Source: Parvibaculum sp039973015
GTDB taxonomy: Bacteria; Pseudomonadota; Alphaproteobacteria; Parvibaculales; Parvibaculaceae
Direction of reading: 5' to 3'
DNA length: 64,000 bases
Assembly (NCBI RefSeq): GCF_039973015.1
Contig: NZ_JBDWLT010000010.1
Span: 591,289 to 655,288 of the forward strand
Numbering within the stretch: position 1 is the stretch's first letter; the number at the start of each line of letters is the position of its first letter. A program made the position numbers and the translations under genes. Positions 15,835 to 23,568 of the stretch are shown here, in pieces. The notes beneath the pieces were generated by a model. It did no database searches. It had not been told where the DNA came from and was given only the letters and a program-made list of their open reading frames with translations.

Positions 15835-15888
15835 ACACCTCCGCCTCGCGGGGAGGTCGAAAATCCTGGGGATTTTCGGGTGGGGGGC
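15835..15888. repeat. REP-like palindromic repeat copy (shorter variant)
   Basis: CACACCTCCGCCTCGCGGGG, then AGGTCGAAAATCC, then GGGGATTTTCGGGTGGGGGG. It keeps both ends of the element at 6321 and 7950 but lacks about seven bases in the middle. It lies 22 bp after the stop of the alkylsulfatase-like gene. Confidence 0.8.
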
Positions 15889-15941
15889 TTCTTCCGCTCT
15901 CGGCACCCGGCAAAAGCCTCTCGACCGAAGTAACCCGGAAC

Positions 15942-16035
15942 AAAAAACCTCCCGGCCGAAGCCGGGAGGTTGAAATGTGCGGACCCGTTCGAGGGGGAGG
16001 GGGGAGGAAGCGGGCCCGCCTTAGAGGGAACAATA
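15942..16035 (-). ncRNA. Candidate small regulatory RNA with C/U-rich anti-Shine-Dalgarno loop
   Basis: Read leftward, a 9-bp stem GCGGGCCCG / CGGGTCCGC (one G-U pair; 16011-16019 with 15979-15987) presents a 23-nt loop made of CUUCCUCCC and CCUCCCCCUC tracts. Seven bases later comes a textbook terminator: an 11-bp stem capped by C(UUCG)G, then six U residues. Several alphaproteobacterial trans-acting sRNAs expose CCUCC loops that pair with ribosome-binding sites and end in such a terminator. A weak promoter is possible: CTTGGA at about 16066 and TATCTG 17 bp on, giving a 5' end near 16035. No reading frame with a ribosome site exists here. The 230 bp further right, up to 16265, is GC-rich with small hairpins (for example GCCGC-AAG-GCGGC) and holds no gene I can support. 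Confidence 0.6.
15946..15971 (-). terminator. Rho-independent terminator with UUCG tetraloop
   Basis: On the minus strand the stem AACCTCCCGGC / GCCGGGAGGTT (11 bp, perfect) encloses TTCG and is followed by TTTTTTG. No protein gene on the minus strand lies upstream within 2.5 kb, which is the main reason to suspect the RNA gene at 15942-16035. It is among the strongest terminator structures in the window. Confidence 0.9.
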
Positions 16036-16265
16036 CTCAGATAGGGTCGCCCTCCGCCGCCTCCAAGGGCTTCCCCCTGCGGCGGGACGTCGCGGGAAGC
16101 GAAGCGGGCGGCGGACAAGCCGCACCGCGCGCCGCAAGGCGGCATCCGAGCGGAAAAGGGAGACACGCTCTTTCCTGCTTGGTGCGTTTGCCGAGCGGGA
16201 GCGAAGGTTCACGCGGAATGCAAGAGCCATTCCTCTGCTAAGATGCGTTGTAGGGGAGATTCGCG

Positions 16266-18053
16266 ATGGAAAACGTCGATCAATTCACTCGAGTTGAATT
16301 CAAAAACTTCAAAGCTTTCAAAGCATTTGCGATAGATTTAAGACATTTCAACATACTCGTTGGCCCTAATAACGCAGGCAAATCGACGATCCTTGCCGCC
16401 TTTCGCATACTGGCTTCAGGAATGAGGCGTGCGAGGGCGCGCAAGCCCACTTTTGTGCGTGGGCCTCTGGGCGCCGTGCGTGGATACGAAGTTGATCTTT
16501 CCTCAATCTCGGTAGCGGAAGAGAACATTTTCTACAACTATGACGACTCTGAGTCCGCCCATGTGGTCTTCAAGCTATCTAATCGCAACACGTTGACGCT
16601 TTACTTCCCGGAGCAGGGCGTCTGCTATCTGTTGCCGGAAACCAAATCTCGCCCCGTCACTACTCCGAGCGGATTTCGCGCTCAGTTTAACTGCCAAATA
16701 GGTTTTGTTCCGATACTCGGTCCCGTAGAGCATCATGAGCAACTCTACGAAGAAGAGGCTGCGCGACTTGCCCTATTTAACTATCGGGCGGCAAGAAACT
16801 TTCGGAATATCTGGTACCACCGACCAGAAAAGTTTGAGGATTTCAGAGAGGCGCTTCGTCAGACCTGGCCCGGCATGGATATTTTGCCGCCAGAAGTTGA
16901 CACAAGTCACAGCAAGCCACGTTTACATATGTACTGCCCAGAGCAACGTGTGCTGAGAGAACTCTTCTGGGCAGGGTTCGGCTTTCAGGTTTGGTGTCAG
17001 ATGCTCACGCATCTAATCCAATCCCGAGATGTGTCGATGTTTCTAATCGATGAGCCGGACATCTATCTTCATTCAGATTTGCAGAGGCAGCTTCTCGGAT
17101 TGCTCCGAAACCTAGGCCCGGATGTTTTGTTGGCAACTCACTCCACGGAAATTATCTCCGAGGCCGAAGCGGATGACATTTTGCTGGTTAACAAAGTACG
17201 GCGCAGCGCGAAAAGAATTCAAGACCCATCTCAGCTCACCGAAGTTTTTAGCGCCTTGGGCTCAAACATGAACCCCATCCTGACTCAACTGGCGAAGACA
17301 CGCCGTGCTGTGTTTGTGGAAGGGAAAGACTTTCAGATACTGGGAAAGTTTGCCAGAAAATTGGGGGAGGACGGCGTGGGTTCGCGTCGAGATTTCGCGG
17401 TAGTGCCTGTCGAGGGGTTTAATCCTGAGAGAGTGCGCATCCTGAAGTCGGGTATGGAAACCACGCTCGGAGCAAAGATTCTCTCAGCCATTGTTCTCGA
17501 TAGAGACTACAGGTGTGAAGAAGAGTGCCGAGAGATAGTGACCCAATGTAAGAAATTTTGTGATTATGCTGTGGTTCATAGTTGCAAGGAGATTGAGAAT
17601 TTTCTTCTGGTGCCGACCGCGATTGATCGCGCTCTATCGTATCGAGTGGGCGACAAAGTTAGACGTACTGGCGTTGCGGCTGAATTTGAGCCGTGCACGG
17701 AAGGTGTGCTCGAAGAGTTTTCAGTTTTGAAAAAAAACTACATTCAATCGCAATTGATTGCAGAGCGCCGACGGTATGGAAGGGAATCTGGGACCACTTT
17801 GCATGAATCGCAGTTGACGGAGTCAACTCTAGAGGCATTCGAACGTGATTGGTCGAATCCGAGCAAGAAACTGAATCTTATTCCCGGTAAAGATGCTATC
17901 GGCTTTATAAATAGGAGTGCGCAGGCTTCGCATGGTGTGAGCGTGACGGCTACGGCAATAGTCGACGCAATGAAGATGGAAGAACTTCCGAAGAACATGC
18001 GCGATTTGATAGGTATGTTGGCGGAGTTTTCGTCCGCAAAGCCAAATACCTGA
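16266..18053 (+). CDS. OLD-family ATPase/TOPRIM endonuclease (solitary)
   Basis: A 595-residue protein joining an ABC-type AAA ATPase to a TOPRIM nuclease. Walker A is GPNNAGKST (about residues 33-41), Walker B is FLIDEPD (Asp262, Glu263) within VSMFLIDEPDIYLHSDLQ, and LLATHSTEII supplies the switch His (292). The TOPRIM domain begins at AVFVEGKDFQIL (Glu352, Asp355), with the metal-binding pair in IVLDRDY (Asp412, Asp414) and a later CKEIENFLL motif. This is the overall plan of OLD and of GajA of Gabija, but no UvrD-like GajB partner or reverse transcriptase is adjacent, so it would be a stand-alone class. Base composition is visibly lower in GC than all neighbours and codon choice differs, indicating horizontal transfer. 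Role in anti-phage defence or DNA repair is inferred from the family. Confidence 0.88.
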   Translation: MENVDQFTRVEFKNFKAFKAFAIDLRHFNILVGPNNAGKSTILAAFRILASGMRRARARKPTFVRGPLGAVRGYEVDLSSISVAEENIFYNYDDSESAHVVFKLSNRNTLTLYFPEQGVCYLLPETKSRPVTTPSGFRAQFNCQIGFVPILGPVEHHEQLYEEEAARLALFNYRAARNFRNIWYHRPEKFEDFREALRQTWPGMDILPPEVDTSHSKPRLHMYCPEQRVLRELFWAGFGFQVWCQMLTHLIQSRDVSMFLIDEPDIYLHSDLQRQLLGLLRNLGPDVLLATHSTEIISEAEADDILLVNKVRRSAKRIQDPSQLTEVFSALGSNMNPILTQLAKTRRAVFVEGKDFQILGKFARKLGEDGVGSRRDFAVVPVEGFNPERVRILKSGMETTLGAKILSAIVLDRDYRCEEECREIVTQCKKFCDYAVVHSCKEIENFLLVPTAIDRALSYRVGDKVRRTGVAAEFEPCTEGVLEEFSVLKKNYIQSQLIAERRRYGRESGTTLHESQLTESTLEAFERDWSNPSKKLNLIPGKDAIGFINRSAQASHGVSVTATAIVDAMKMEELPKNMRDLIGMLAEFSSAKPNT

Positions 18054-18174
18054 ATCGCAGCATTCAGGGATGTGTGATCTTCCGCCTCACATAACTCCCT
18101 TCGTGAATCTCGCGGTCGGCGGCAAGAAGTGAAGACTCTTCATCTGGACAATTCACAACATATTAAACGCGCGG

Positions 18175-18481
18175 GGGTAACTGCGCCCTTTATGACGTTT
18201 CAGTGACGTTCGTGTGACGGTGGGCGTGAGTTATGCCCGGTAGCTTGCGAGCTGTGCATGATCGCGGAAGCTGTAATGCGGGGACAATGTGCCGCCATTT
18301 TGTCCCCGAACGGGGGCGGGGGTAAAGCGGATGGCGTCTCCCGGTTGGCTCGTCCCGCTCGGGAAACCGGGTCGGGGAAGCGCGCACCCTGAACGCGGGG
18401 ATAAACCGCAATCGGGGATAACCGCGCCGTTTACGACGTTTCAGTGACGTTCGTGTGACGGTGGGCGCGAGTTATGCCCGC
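18175..18481. repeat. Direct repeat pair (about 65 bp) downstream of the OLD gene
   Basis: The 495 bp between the OLD gene and the aminotransferase gene contain no gene. Copies at about 18175-18240 and 18415-18481 share TAACYGCGCC, the core GACGTTTCAGTGACGTTCGT, then GTGACGGTGGGCG and GAGTTATGCCCG, with only a few mismatches, offset by 241 bp. Inside each copy the motif TGACG (CGACG once) recurs every 11 bp: GACGTTTCAG, TGACGTTCGTG, TGACGGTGGG. Such helically phased repeats suggest a protein-binding array or a recombination remnant. Confidence 0.8.
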
Positions 18482-18520
18482 TACGCAAAAGGAAGCGGGG
18501 ACAAGTTGCCCTGTCCCCGC
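18279..18520. repeat. Two GGGGACA palindromes in the same spacer
   Basis: CGGGGACAA / TTGTCCCCG (18279-18287 and 18300-18308, 9-bp perfect arms, 12-nt loop) and GCGGGGACA / TGTCCCCGC (18495-18503 and 18512-18520, 9-bp arms, 8-nt loop). Each palindrome lies just after one copy of the 65-bp direct repeat, so the repeat plus hairpin look like one duplicated unit. The second is followed by CTGATTTTAT and could act as a terminator for rightward transcription. Confidence 0.75.
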
Positions 18521-18548
18521 CTGATTTTATCCGTATAAGGAATGCTTC

Positions 18549-19874
18549 TCACGACACCTTGTCGAGCGTCCGGCGGAACTTGTCGAAGGCCTCGTCGATA
18601 TGCTTTTCCTCCGCGATGAGCGGCGGCGAGAAAGCGATGGTGTCGCCCGACACGCGGACCATCATGTTCTCCTCGTGGAAGGCGATGCGCATCGCGTCGA
18701 AGCCGCGCTTGCCGGGCAGTCCCTCGACGGGCGCGAGGTCGAAGGCGGCCACGAAACCGATGGTGCGGATGTCCTGCACGAGGCCGTGATCCTTGAGGCC
18801 CATCGCGGCCTCCGCCATGACGGGCTCCATCTTTTTCGAGCGCTCGAACAGCCCCTCGTCGCGGTAGAGGTCGAGCGTCGCGAGGCCCGCAGCGGCGGCA
18901 AGCGGATGGCCCGAATAAGTGTAGCCGTGGAAGAGGTCGATCATGTGGTCCGGGCCTGTCTGGTAGGCCTCGTAGATATGCTTGCGCACCACGCAGCCGC
19001 CCATCGGCACGGTGCCCGACGTGACGCCCTTCGCAAAAGTCATGATGTCTGGCGTGACGCCGAAGCGTTCCGCTGCCGTCGCGTGGCCAAGCCGTCCGAA
19101 GCCTGTGATGACTTCATCGAAAATCAAAAGGATGCCGTGCTTGTCGCAAAGTTCGCGCAGCCGCTTGAGATATCCCTTCGGCGGCGGAAGGACGCCCGTC
19201 GAGCCGGCCATCGGTTCCACGATGACGGCCGCGATGGTCGAGGCATCGTGAAGCTCGACCATGCGCTGCAATTCGTCGGCGAGATGCGCACCCCATTCGG
19301 GCTCGCCCACGGTGAAGGCCTGCTCGGCACGGTTATAGGTATGCGGCAGGTGGTCCGTGCCCGAGAGCAGCGGGCCGTAGAACTTGCGGTTCGCGACCAT
19401 GCCGCCGACCGAGATGCCGCCGAAGCCGACGCCGTGATAGCCGCGCTCGCGGCCGATGAGGCGCGTGCGTGTGCCCTCGCCATTCGCACGGTGATAGGCG
19501 ATCGCCATCTTGAGCGCGCTGTCGGCGGCTTCCGAGCCTGAATTGCAGAAGAACACATGATCGAGGTCGCCGGGTGCCATTTCCGCGATGCGGCTCGCAA
19601 GTTCGAAGACCTTGGGATGACCGAACTGGAAGGAGGGGGCGAAATCGAGTTCGCCCGCCTGCGCCTGGATCGCCTTCACGATGGGCTCGCGGCAATGGCC
19701 CGCATTGGAGCACCACAGCCCTGCCGTTGCGTCGAGCACCGCCGTCCCGTCCGGCTTGTAATAATACATGTCCTTCGCGCGCGAAACGATGCGCGGCTCG
19801 CGTTTGAACTGACGGTTCGGCGTGAAGGGCAGCCAGAAGGATTCGAGATCGTTCGGCATCGCGTCGGCACTCAT
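18549..19874 (-). CDS. Class III omega-amino acid:pyruvate aminotransferase
   Basis: A 441-residue PLP enzyme of the beta-alanine/omega-amino acid:pyruvate transaminase group. Opening motif NDLESFWLPFTPNRQFK and LDATAGLWCSNAGHCREPIV are typical; GSEAADSALKMA binds the PLP phosphate, FDEVITGFGRLG carries the PLP-ring Asp, and the Schiff-base Lys is in MTFAKGVTSG (about residue 285). It transfers the terminal amino group of beta-alanine or similar amines to pyruvate. I chose the ATG at 19872-19874 because a GGAG lies 8 bp upstream. It is divergent from an XRE-cupin regulator 106 bp away, a layout common for amine-catabolism genes controlled by PuuR-like repressors. Confidence 0.92.
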   Translation of the reverse strand: MSADAMPNDLESFWLPFTPNRQFKREPRIVSRAKDMYYYKPDGTAVLDATAGLWCSNAGHCREPIVKAIQAQAGELDFAPSFQFGHPKVFELASRIAEMAPGDLDHVFFCNSGSEAADSALKMAIAYHRANGEGTRTRLIGRERGYHGVGFGGISVGGMVANRKFYGPLLSGTDHLPHTYNRAEQAFTVGEPEWGAHLADELQRMVELHDASTIAAVIVEPMAGSTGVLPPPKGYLKRLRELCDKHGILLIFDEVITGFGRLGHATAAERFGVTPDIMTFAKGVTSGTVPMGGCVVRKHIYEAYQTGPDHMIDLFHGYTYSGHPLAAAAGLATLDLYRDEGLFERSKKMEPVMAEAAMGLKDHGLVQDIRTIGFVAAFDLAPVEGLPGKRGFDAMRIAFHEENMMVRVSGDTIAFSPPLIAEEKHIDEAFDKFRRTLDKVS

Positions 19875-19980
19875 GGGCAAGGTCTCCGTTTAATAATTTC
19901 TGCGATTGAAAGTCCGCGACGTCCTGAAAGCAAGCATTCTCCTGCGTGACTCTGTCATAAGTGTTTAGTATCTTGGACAA

Positions 19981-20604
19981 ATGGCAGGGGACTTGAGACG
20001 CGCGCACAGCACCGCGCCCGTTACCGAAGGCTTGGACAAGGCCGATGGTGACGAGGCAAATCCCGATATTGGCGCGCGGCTGCGCGAGTTGCGCAAGATG
20101 CACGGCTTTTCCCAGCGCGAGCTGGCGAAGCGCGCGGGGGTGACCAACGGCACTATTTCGCTGATCGAGCAGAACCGTATCAGCCCCTCCATCGGCTCGC
20201 TCAAGAAGGTGCTGGACGGCTTCCCGATCTCGATAGCCGACTTTCTGACGCTGGATCTCAAGCCGCGTTCGAGGGTCTTCTACGAGGCGAAGCAACTGCG
20301 CGAAATCGCCGGTGGCGACGTCTCCTTCCGCCTCGTCGGTCGCGACACGAAGGGCCGTGCCATCCAGATGATGCACGAACGCTATGCGCCAGGCGCCGAT
20401 ACGGGCGACGAGATGCTCTCCCATGCAGGCGAGGAATGCGGCATTGTCATCTCCGGCGTCCTGGAGCTCACCGTCGGCGGCGAAGTCCGGCGTCTCGTCC
20501 CCGGCGATGCCTATTATTTTGACTCGCGCCTTCCCCACCGTTTCGGAAATCCCGGCACCATCGATTGCGTGATCGTTTCCGCCTGTACGCCACCGAGCTT
20601 CTGA
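19981..20604 (+). CDS. XRE-family regulator with C-terminal cupin domain (PuuR-like)
   Basis: A 207-residue transcription factor. A helix-turn-helix of the XRE type covers about residues 30-85 (RLRELRKMHGFSQRELAKRA, then GVTNGTISLIEQNRISPSI), and a ligand-binding cupin_2 domain covers about 125-203 (HAGEECGIVISGVLELTVGG, PGDAYYFDSRLPHRFGN). This design is that of PuuR and related sensors of polyamines or amino compounds. Being divergent from the omega-aminotransferase, it probably controls that gene and itself. TAGTAT at 19966-19971 could be a -10 element only about 10 bp before the ATG, so the leader may be very short. No Shine-Dalgarno is apparent. Confidence 0.9.
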   Translation: MAGDLRRAHSTAPVTEGLDKADGDEANPDIGARLRELRKMHGFSQRELAKRAGVTNGTISLIEQNRISPSIGSLKKVLDGFPISIADFLTLDLKPRSRVFYEAKQLREIAGGDVSFRLVGRDTKGRAIQMMHERYAPGADTGDEMLSHAGEECGIVISGVLELTVGGEVRRLVPGDAYYFDSRLPHRFGNPGTIDCVIVSACTPPSF

Positions 20605-20615
20605 GCCGGGGGATA

Positions 20616-20640
20616 ATTTCCGTAATCGTTCCACGGAAAT
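20616..20640. promoter_or_regulatory. Inverted repeat after the XRE-cupin gene
   Basis: Perfect 8-bp arms ATTTCCGT and ACGGAAAT separated by nine bases, 12 bp past the regulator's stop codon. No T-tract follows, so it could be an operator for the rightward gene at 20860 or a weak terminator. The remaining 220 bp up to the next start hold no gene that I can support. Confidence 0.5.
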
Positions 20641-20859
20641 CTATCCGTATACAGATGAAGTTCCGTTTTATGGCATGTGTGTGTCGCCGGTGTCTGGAAA
20701 ATGCGGAAAAACGAGGTGTAACGGGCTGTTGCGCCGGGTTTTTCATTTCCCGTTGACCGTGCTCGACAGTAGAGTGATGGCGGTACCGGGGCAGCGGGCG
20801 GAACTTCTGCGACATAAACCGGACCAACCCGAAAATTAGACGATGCTGAGGATCGCGTC

Positions 20860-22494
20860 ATGGCGAACCCCAAGCGGCGTTTGCGCGCCGCCGCCGGCTA
20901 CTATGCGCTTGTCTGCGGGCTGCTCTCATGGGCGCTCGCCGCGCCTGCGCGCGCCGGTTTCGAGGGGTCTCCGGATGCGGCAATTTTCTCCGATCACGTC
21001 GCGGTGCTGGATGCGCATGAGAAGCTTCTGAACGGCGCTCCCACGAGCCGCCCGAAGCCGCCGCCCGTCTCTTCCTTCTTCACGACGGAGCGCCCTGCAT
21101 CGCTGCCGCCGCTTCCTGACCTCCATGAAATAGACGGATTGACGGTTGCCGCCCTCGCGATGAGGGCGGATTGCCCGCGCTGCCAGCCGGGGCCTGCGGC
21201 AGCGAGCCTCGGTCTGCCCGTCGGCCTGTTCGAGGAAGCCCGTCTTCGCGCGCTGAAAGAGGGGTGGCGCGCTGGTTACGATGTTATGCGGCCTGCGGTG
21301 GCCCGCGCCGAGCCGCCCGGCGTAAAAAGCGCTCCCGCGCGCCGCGCTTATGCGCTGCGCTACATCCGTCGCATCGTGCATGGCTGGCAGGTCGCCGCCG
21401 TTCATACATTGAGTGCCGCACGGAAAATCACCGCCGAGCAGGCGGTGCGCTACCTCGCCGTGTTGAACCGGACGATGCCGCCGCCAGGCGGCGCCCCGGA
21501 GGCGCCGCAGCGCATCCGCACGGGCTGGGTTTCGGACGGTGAAATGGATGCGCTGGACCGGCGATACGCCCCGAAGCGAAAGCAGGCTCGCCTCGCGGAC
21601 GAGGACCGCCGCCGGATCGCCGAACGCTTTGCGCTGCCGGAAACCGCGCCGGAGCGCGATGCCGAGGCCGTGGAAGGAAGCGACAACGTCATTCCCTTCG
21701 CCCGTATCGCGACGGGCTATGCCGAAAGAATGCTGCTCGACGAAACGCAGCCGCTCCTTCCCGACGATATGCAGGTCTGGAGCGATACGAGCGGAGCGTG
21801 GACGCTCAATGGTGCGAAACACCGGCTCGTCGTGTCGGGCGGCGCGGCTTGGCCGCTCGCTGAAACGACGAAGATCGGCGCCGCCATGAGCTGGGGCCGC
21901 TCCTGGCGCGACACCTCGACGGTCTGGAATGCGGAATCGCTCTATGTCTCGCCCTTCGTAACCCAGGGCCTGACGGAACATCTGAGCCTGCGCGCCTATG
22001 CGGGCGCGGGCACGCGGACGGACCATGTGGACGCTGCCTTGTGGAGCGCGACCTATAGCGGCACGAGCCTTCACTCGGGCGCGAGCCTGGAGGGCGCATG
22101 GACGTTTGGCGCATTGCAGTTCAAGCCTGCCGGCGAGATCAGCCTCAACCGGATCGAGCTTTATTCTTCGTCCGCTTTTGGCGAGGCGCGGTCGCGCGGC
22201 CGCGCAACCTGGCGCAACGGGTTTGTCTACGAGGCTGTGGATACCGGCTTCTTTTCGACGGTGCGGCCTTACGCGAATGTCGAGACGCACTGGACCTTCG
22301 ACCGCAGCGAGCGGGAGGCGCCGGGCGCGGCCGCGAAGATCGATGATGAAATCACGGGCGACGTCGAGACCGGCATCTTTCTGAAGGCAATGGACGAACT
22401 GCTCGACATGAAGATGGTGACGGGCATCGCCGGTCTCGGGGTGGCGGGCACGCCGGATTACACGCTCACCGGAAAGATCAGCCTGTCGTTCTGA
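20860..22494 (+). CDS. Secreted protein with C-terminal outer-membrane beta-barrel (autotransporter-like), function unknown
   Basis: A 544-residue protein I do not recognise by name. Residues 1-32 are a signal peptide (basic RRLR, hydrophobic core, cleavage after APARA). Residues about 33-270 are a soluble, helix-rich region with a CPRC motif and a Pro-rich linker. From about residue 275 to the end, alternating hydrophobic/aromatic strands (for example HRLVVSGGAAWPLAETTKIG and LSLRAYAGAGTRTD) and a terminal KISLSF with Phe last indicate a beta-barrel of autotransporter type inserted by the BAM complex. The passenger is short and shows no repeats. It stands alone between a regulator and a convergent membrane-protein gene. 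No start ambiguity: the ATG precedes a clean signal peptide. Confidence 0.75.
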   Translation: MANPKRRLRAAAGYYALVCGLLSWALAAPARAGFEGSPDAAIFSDHVAVLDAHEKLLNGAPTSRPKPPPVSSFFTTERPASLPPLPDLHEIDGLTVAALAMRADCPRCQPGPAAASLGLPVGLFEEARLRALKEGWRAGYDVMRPAVARAEPPGVKSAPARRAYALRYIRRIVHGWQVAAVHTLSAARKITAEQAVRYLAVLNRTMPPPGGAPEAPQRIRTGWVSDGEMDALDRRYAPKRKQARLADEDRRRIAERFALPETAPERDAEAVEGSDNVIPFARIATGYAERMLLDETQPLLPDDMQVWSDTSGAWTLNGAKHRLVVSGGAAWPLAETTKIGAAMSWGRSWRDTSTVWNAESLYVSPFVTQGLTEHLSLRAYAGAGTRTDHVDAALWSATYSGTSLHSGASLEGAWTFGALQFKPAGEISLNRIELYSSSAFGEARSRGRATWRNGFVYEAVDTGFFSTVRPYANVETHWTFDRSEREAPGAAAKIDDEITGDVETGIFLKAMDELLDMKMVTGIAGLGVAGTPDYTLTGKISLSF

Positions 22495-22498
22495 CCGT

Positions 22499-23014
22499 TC
22501 ACCCGGGCTTCACGACAGCGAGATAGATCGCAGCCGGAATTGTCGTCACGACAAAGAAGGTGCTGATCCGCAGAAACTTCCAGTGGAAGGCGATGGCGGC
22601 TTCGAGCCGTTCCGTCTCGCCGTCGAGACGCATCTGCCGCTTCGGCTTGGAGAAATGCGAGATGCGATAATCGACGATCTCCATCGGAATGAAGACCAGA
22701 ATGACAAGGGCGAGCTTCGCTGTCAGCCACCACGATTCCGCGGGCGACCAGCCGCCGAGCCAGAGCATGAGAAGCCCCGTTGCGAGGATGCCCGGAAAGG
22801 CGACATGCTCCAGCACCACACCCTTGTCGAAGGCTTCCATCATGCGGTTGCGATGCGCGATCGCCTTCGCGTCCCCGGGTGCCGCCATCGCATGGCGGAA
22901 CGCAGGGATCACGTAGTTCTGATAGGCGACGGCGGTCGAGAAGGCCCATATTCCGACGAAGATCACATGCAGGAACTTGATCTGCGCATACCAGGGCGCA
23001 AGCAATTCCATCAT
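22499..23014 (-). CDS. Four-helix integral membrane protein, possibly HemJ/CopD-like
   Basis: A 171-residue protein with membrane segments at about residues 10-30, 65-88, 92-115 and 145-168. The first segment, QIKFLHVIFVGIWAFSTAV, has a conserved-looking His in a pattern (K-x-x-H-x-x-x-V-x-x-W) reminiscent of HemJ and CopD-type membrane proteins, and another His (VVLEHVAFPGI) lies in the second segment, so haem or metal binding is conceivable. The similarity is too weak for a firm name. It follows the VOC and AhpD-like genes on the same strand with a 22-bp gap and is probably their operon partner. Confidence 0.65.
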   Translation of the reverse strand: MMELLAPWYAQIKFLHVIFVGIWAFSTAVAYQNYVIPAFRHAMAAPGDAKAIAHRNRMMEAFDKGVVLEHVAFPGILATGLLMLWLGGWSPAESWWLTAKLALVILVFIPMEIVDYRISHFSKPKRQMRLDGETERLEAAIAFHWKFLRISTFFVVTTIPAAIYLAVVKPG

Positions 23015-23036
23015 CGTTCAGATCTCACGGTTGATT

Positions 23037-23564
23037 TCAGGCCGCCTGTGGCTTGTGAAAATCGATTTTCGACGGCGGCTTCGAATGCGGCAGGTCGTCG
23101 GACTTCAACGCGGCCAGCGCGTGTTCGCGGTCTTCCTTCGTGAAGGCGCCGGTTGTGAGGCAGAACTCGACGAAATTGCCGTTCGGGTCTTTCGTGTAGA
23201 CCGAGTGGCACCAGTTATGGTCGATTTCCAGCACATCGAGCCCCGCATCGAGCCAGCGCTGACGGCGCTGTTCGAGTTCCGCCTTGTCCTTCACATCGAA
23301 GGAAATGTGATTGATATGGTCTGGAACGCCGGCGGCCCTGGAGAGATTGGTCTCGAAATTCTCCGTGCCTGGCATGTCGTGCATTTCCCAGAAGGCGATG
23401 AACTTCGAGTCATCTTCCATGCGGTAGAAGAAATGTTTAGCCCAGCCGCCTTCGGGCGAGGGGCCGATCTCGACCTTTACAAGCTCGAAACCCATGACCC
23501 CTTCATAGAAATTATGGATCGCCTTCATGTCGCGCGCGGCAAGCGCCAGGTGATGATAGCCCAT
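23037..23564 (-). CDS. VOC (glyoxalase/extradiol dioxygenase) superfamily protein
   Basis: A 175-residue VOC-fold protein. Both beta-alpha-beta-beta-beta halves are visible: MGYHHLALAARDMKAIHNFY at the start with a metal-ligand His, and HINHISFDVKDKAELEQ followed by YTKDPNGNFVEFCL, whose Glu is the usual last metal ligand. The reaction cannot be told from the fold (dioxygenase, lyase or isomerase). It lies 4 bp after the AhpD-like gene and before the membrane protein, all leftward and divergent from a MarR-type regulator, so it probably belongs to a regulated catabolic or detoxification operon. Confidence 0.88.
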   Translation of the reverse strand: MGYHHLALAARDMKAIHNFYEGVMGFELVKVEIGPSPEGGWAKHFFYRMEDDSKFIAFWEMHDMPGTENFETNLSRAAGVPDHINHISFDVKDKAELEQRRQRWLDAGLDVLEIDHNWCHSVYTKDPNGNFVEFCLTTGAFTKEDREHALAALKSDDLPHSKPPSKIDFHKPQAA

Positions 23565-23568
23565 TGCG

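Noticed and set aside
16020..16220. The GC-rich region considered as tmRNA, 6S RNA, SRP RNA or RNase P RNA
   Set aside because: I looked for the tmRNA tag and tRNA-like end, the SRP tetraloop core and the RNase P core and saw none; only the sRNA-like hairpins at its left edge are supported.
16266..18053. Complete Gabija or PARIS system
   Set aside because: No UvrD-like helicase (GajB) or separate TOPRIM partner gene (AriB) is adjacent; ATPase and TOPRIM are in one chain and the flanks are repeats and an aminotransferase.
19966..19981. Leaderless start for the XRE-cupin regulator
   Set aside because: TAGTAT is suitably placed, but no -35 at 16-18 bp could be found, so it is noted only as a possibility in the gene entry.
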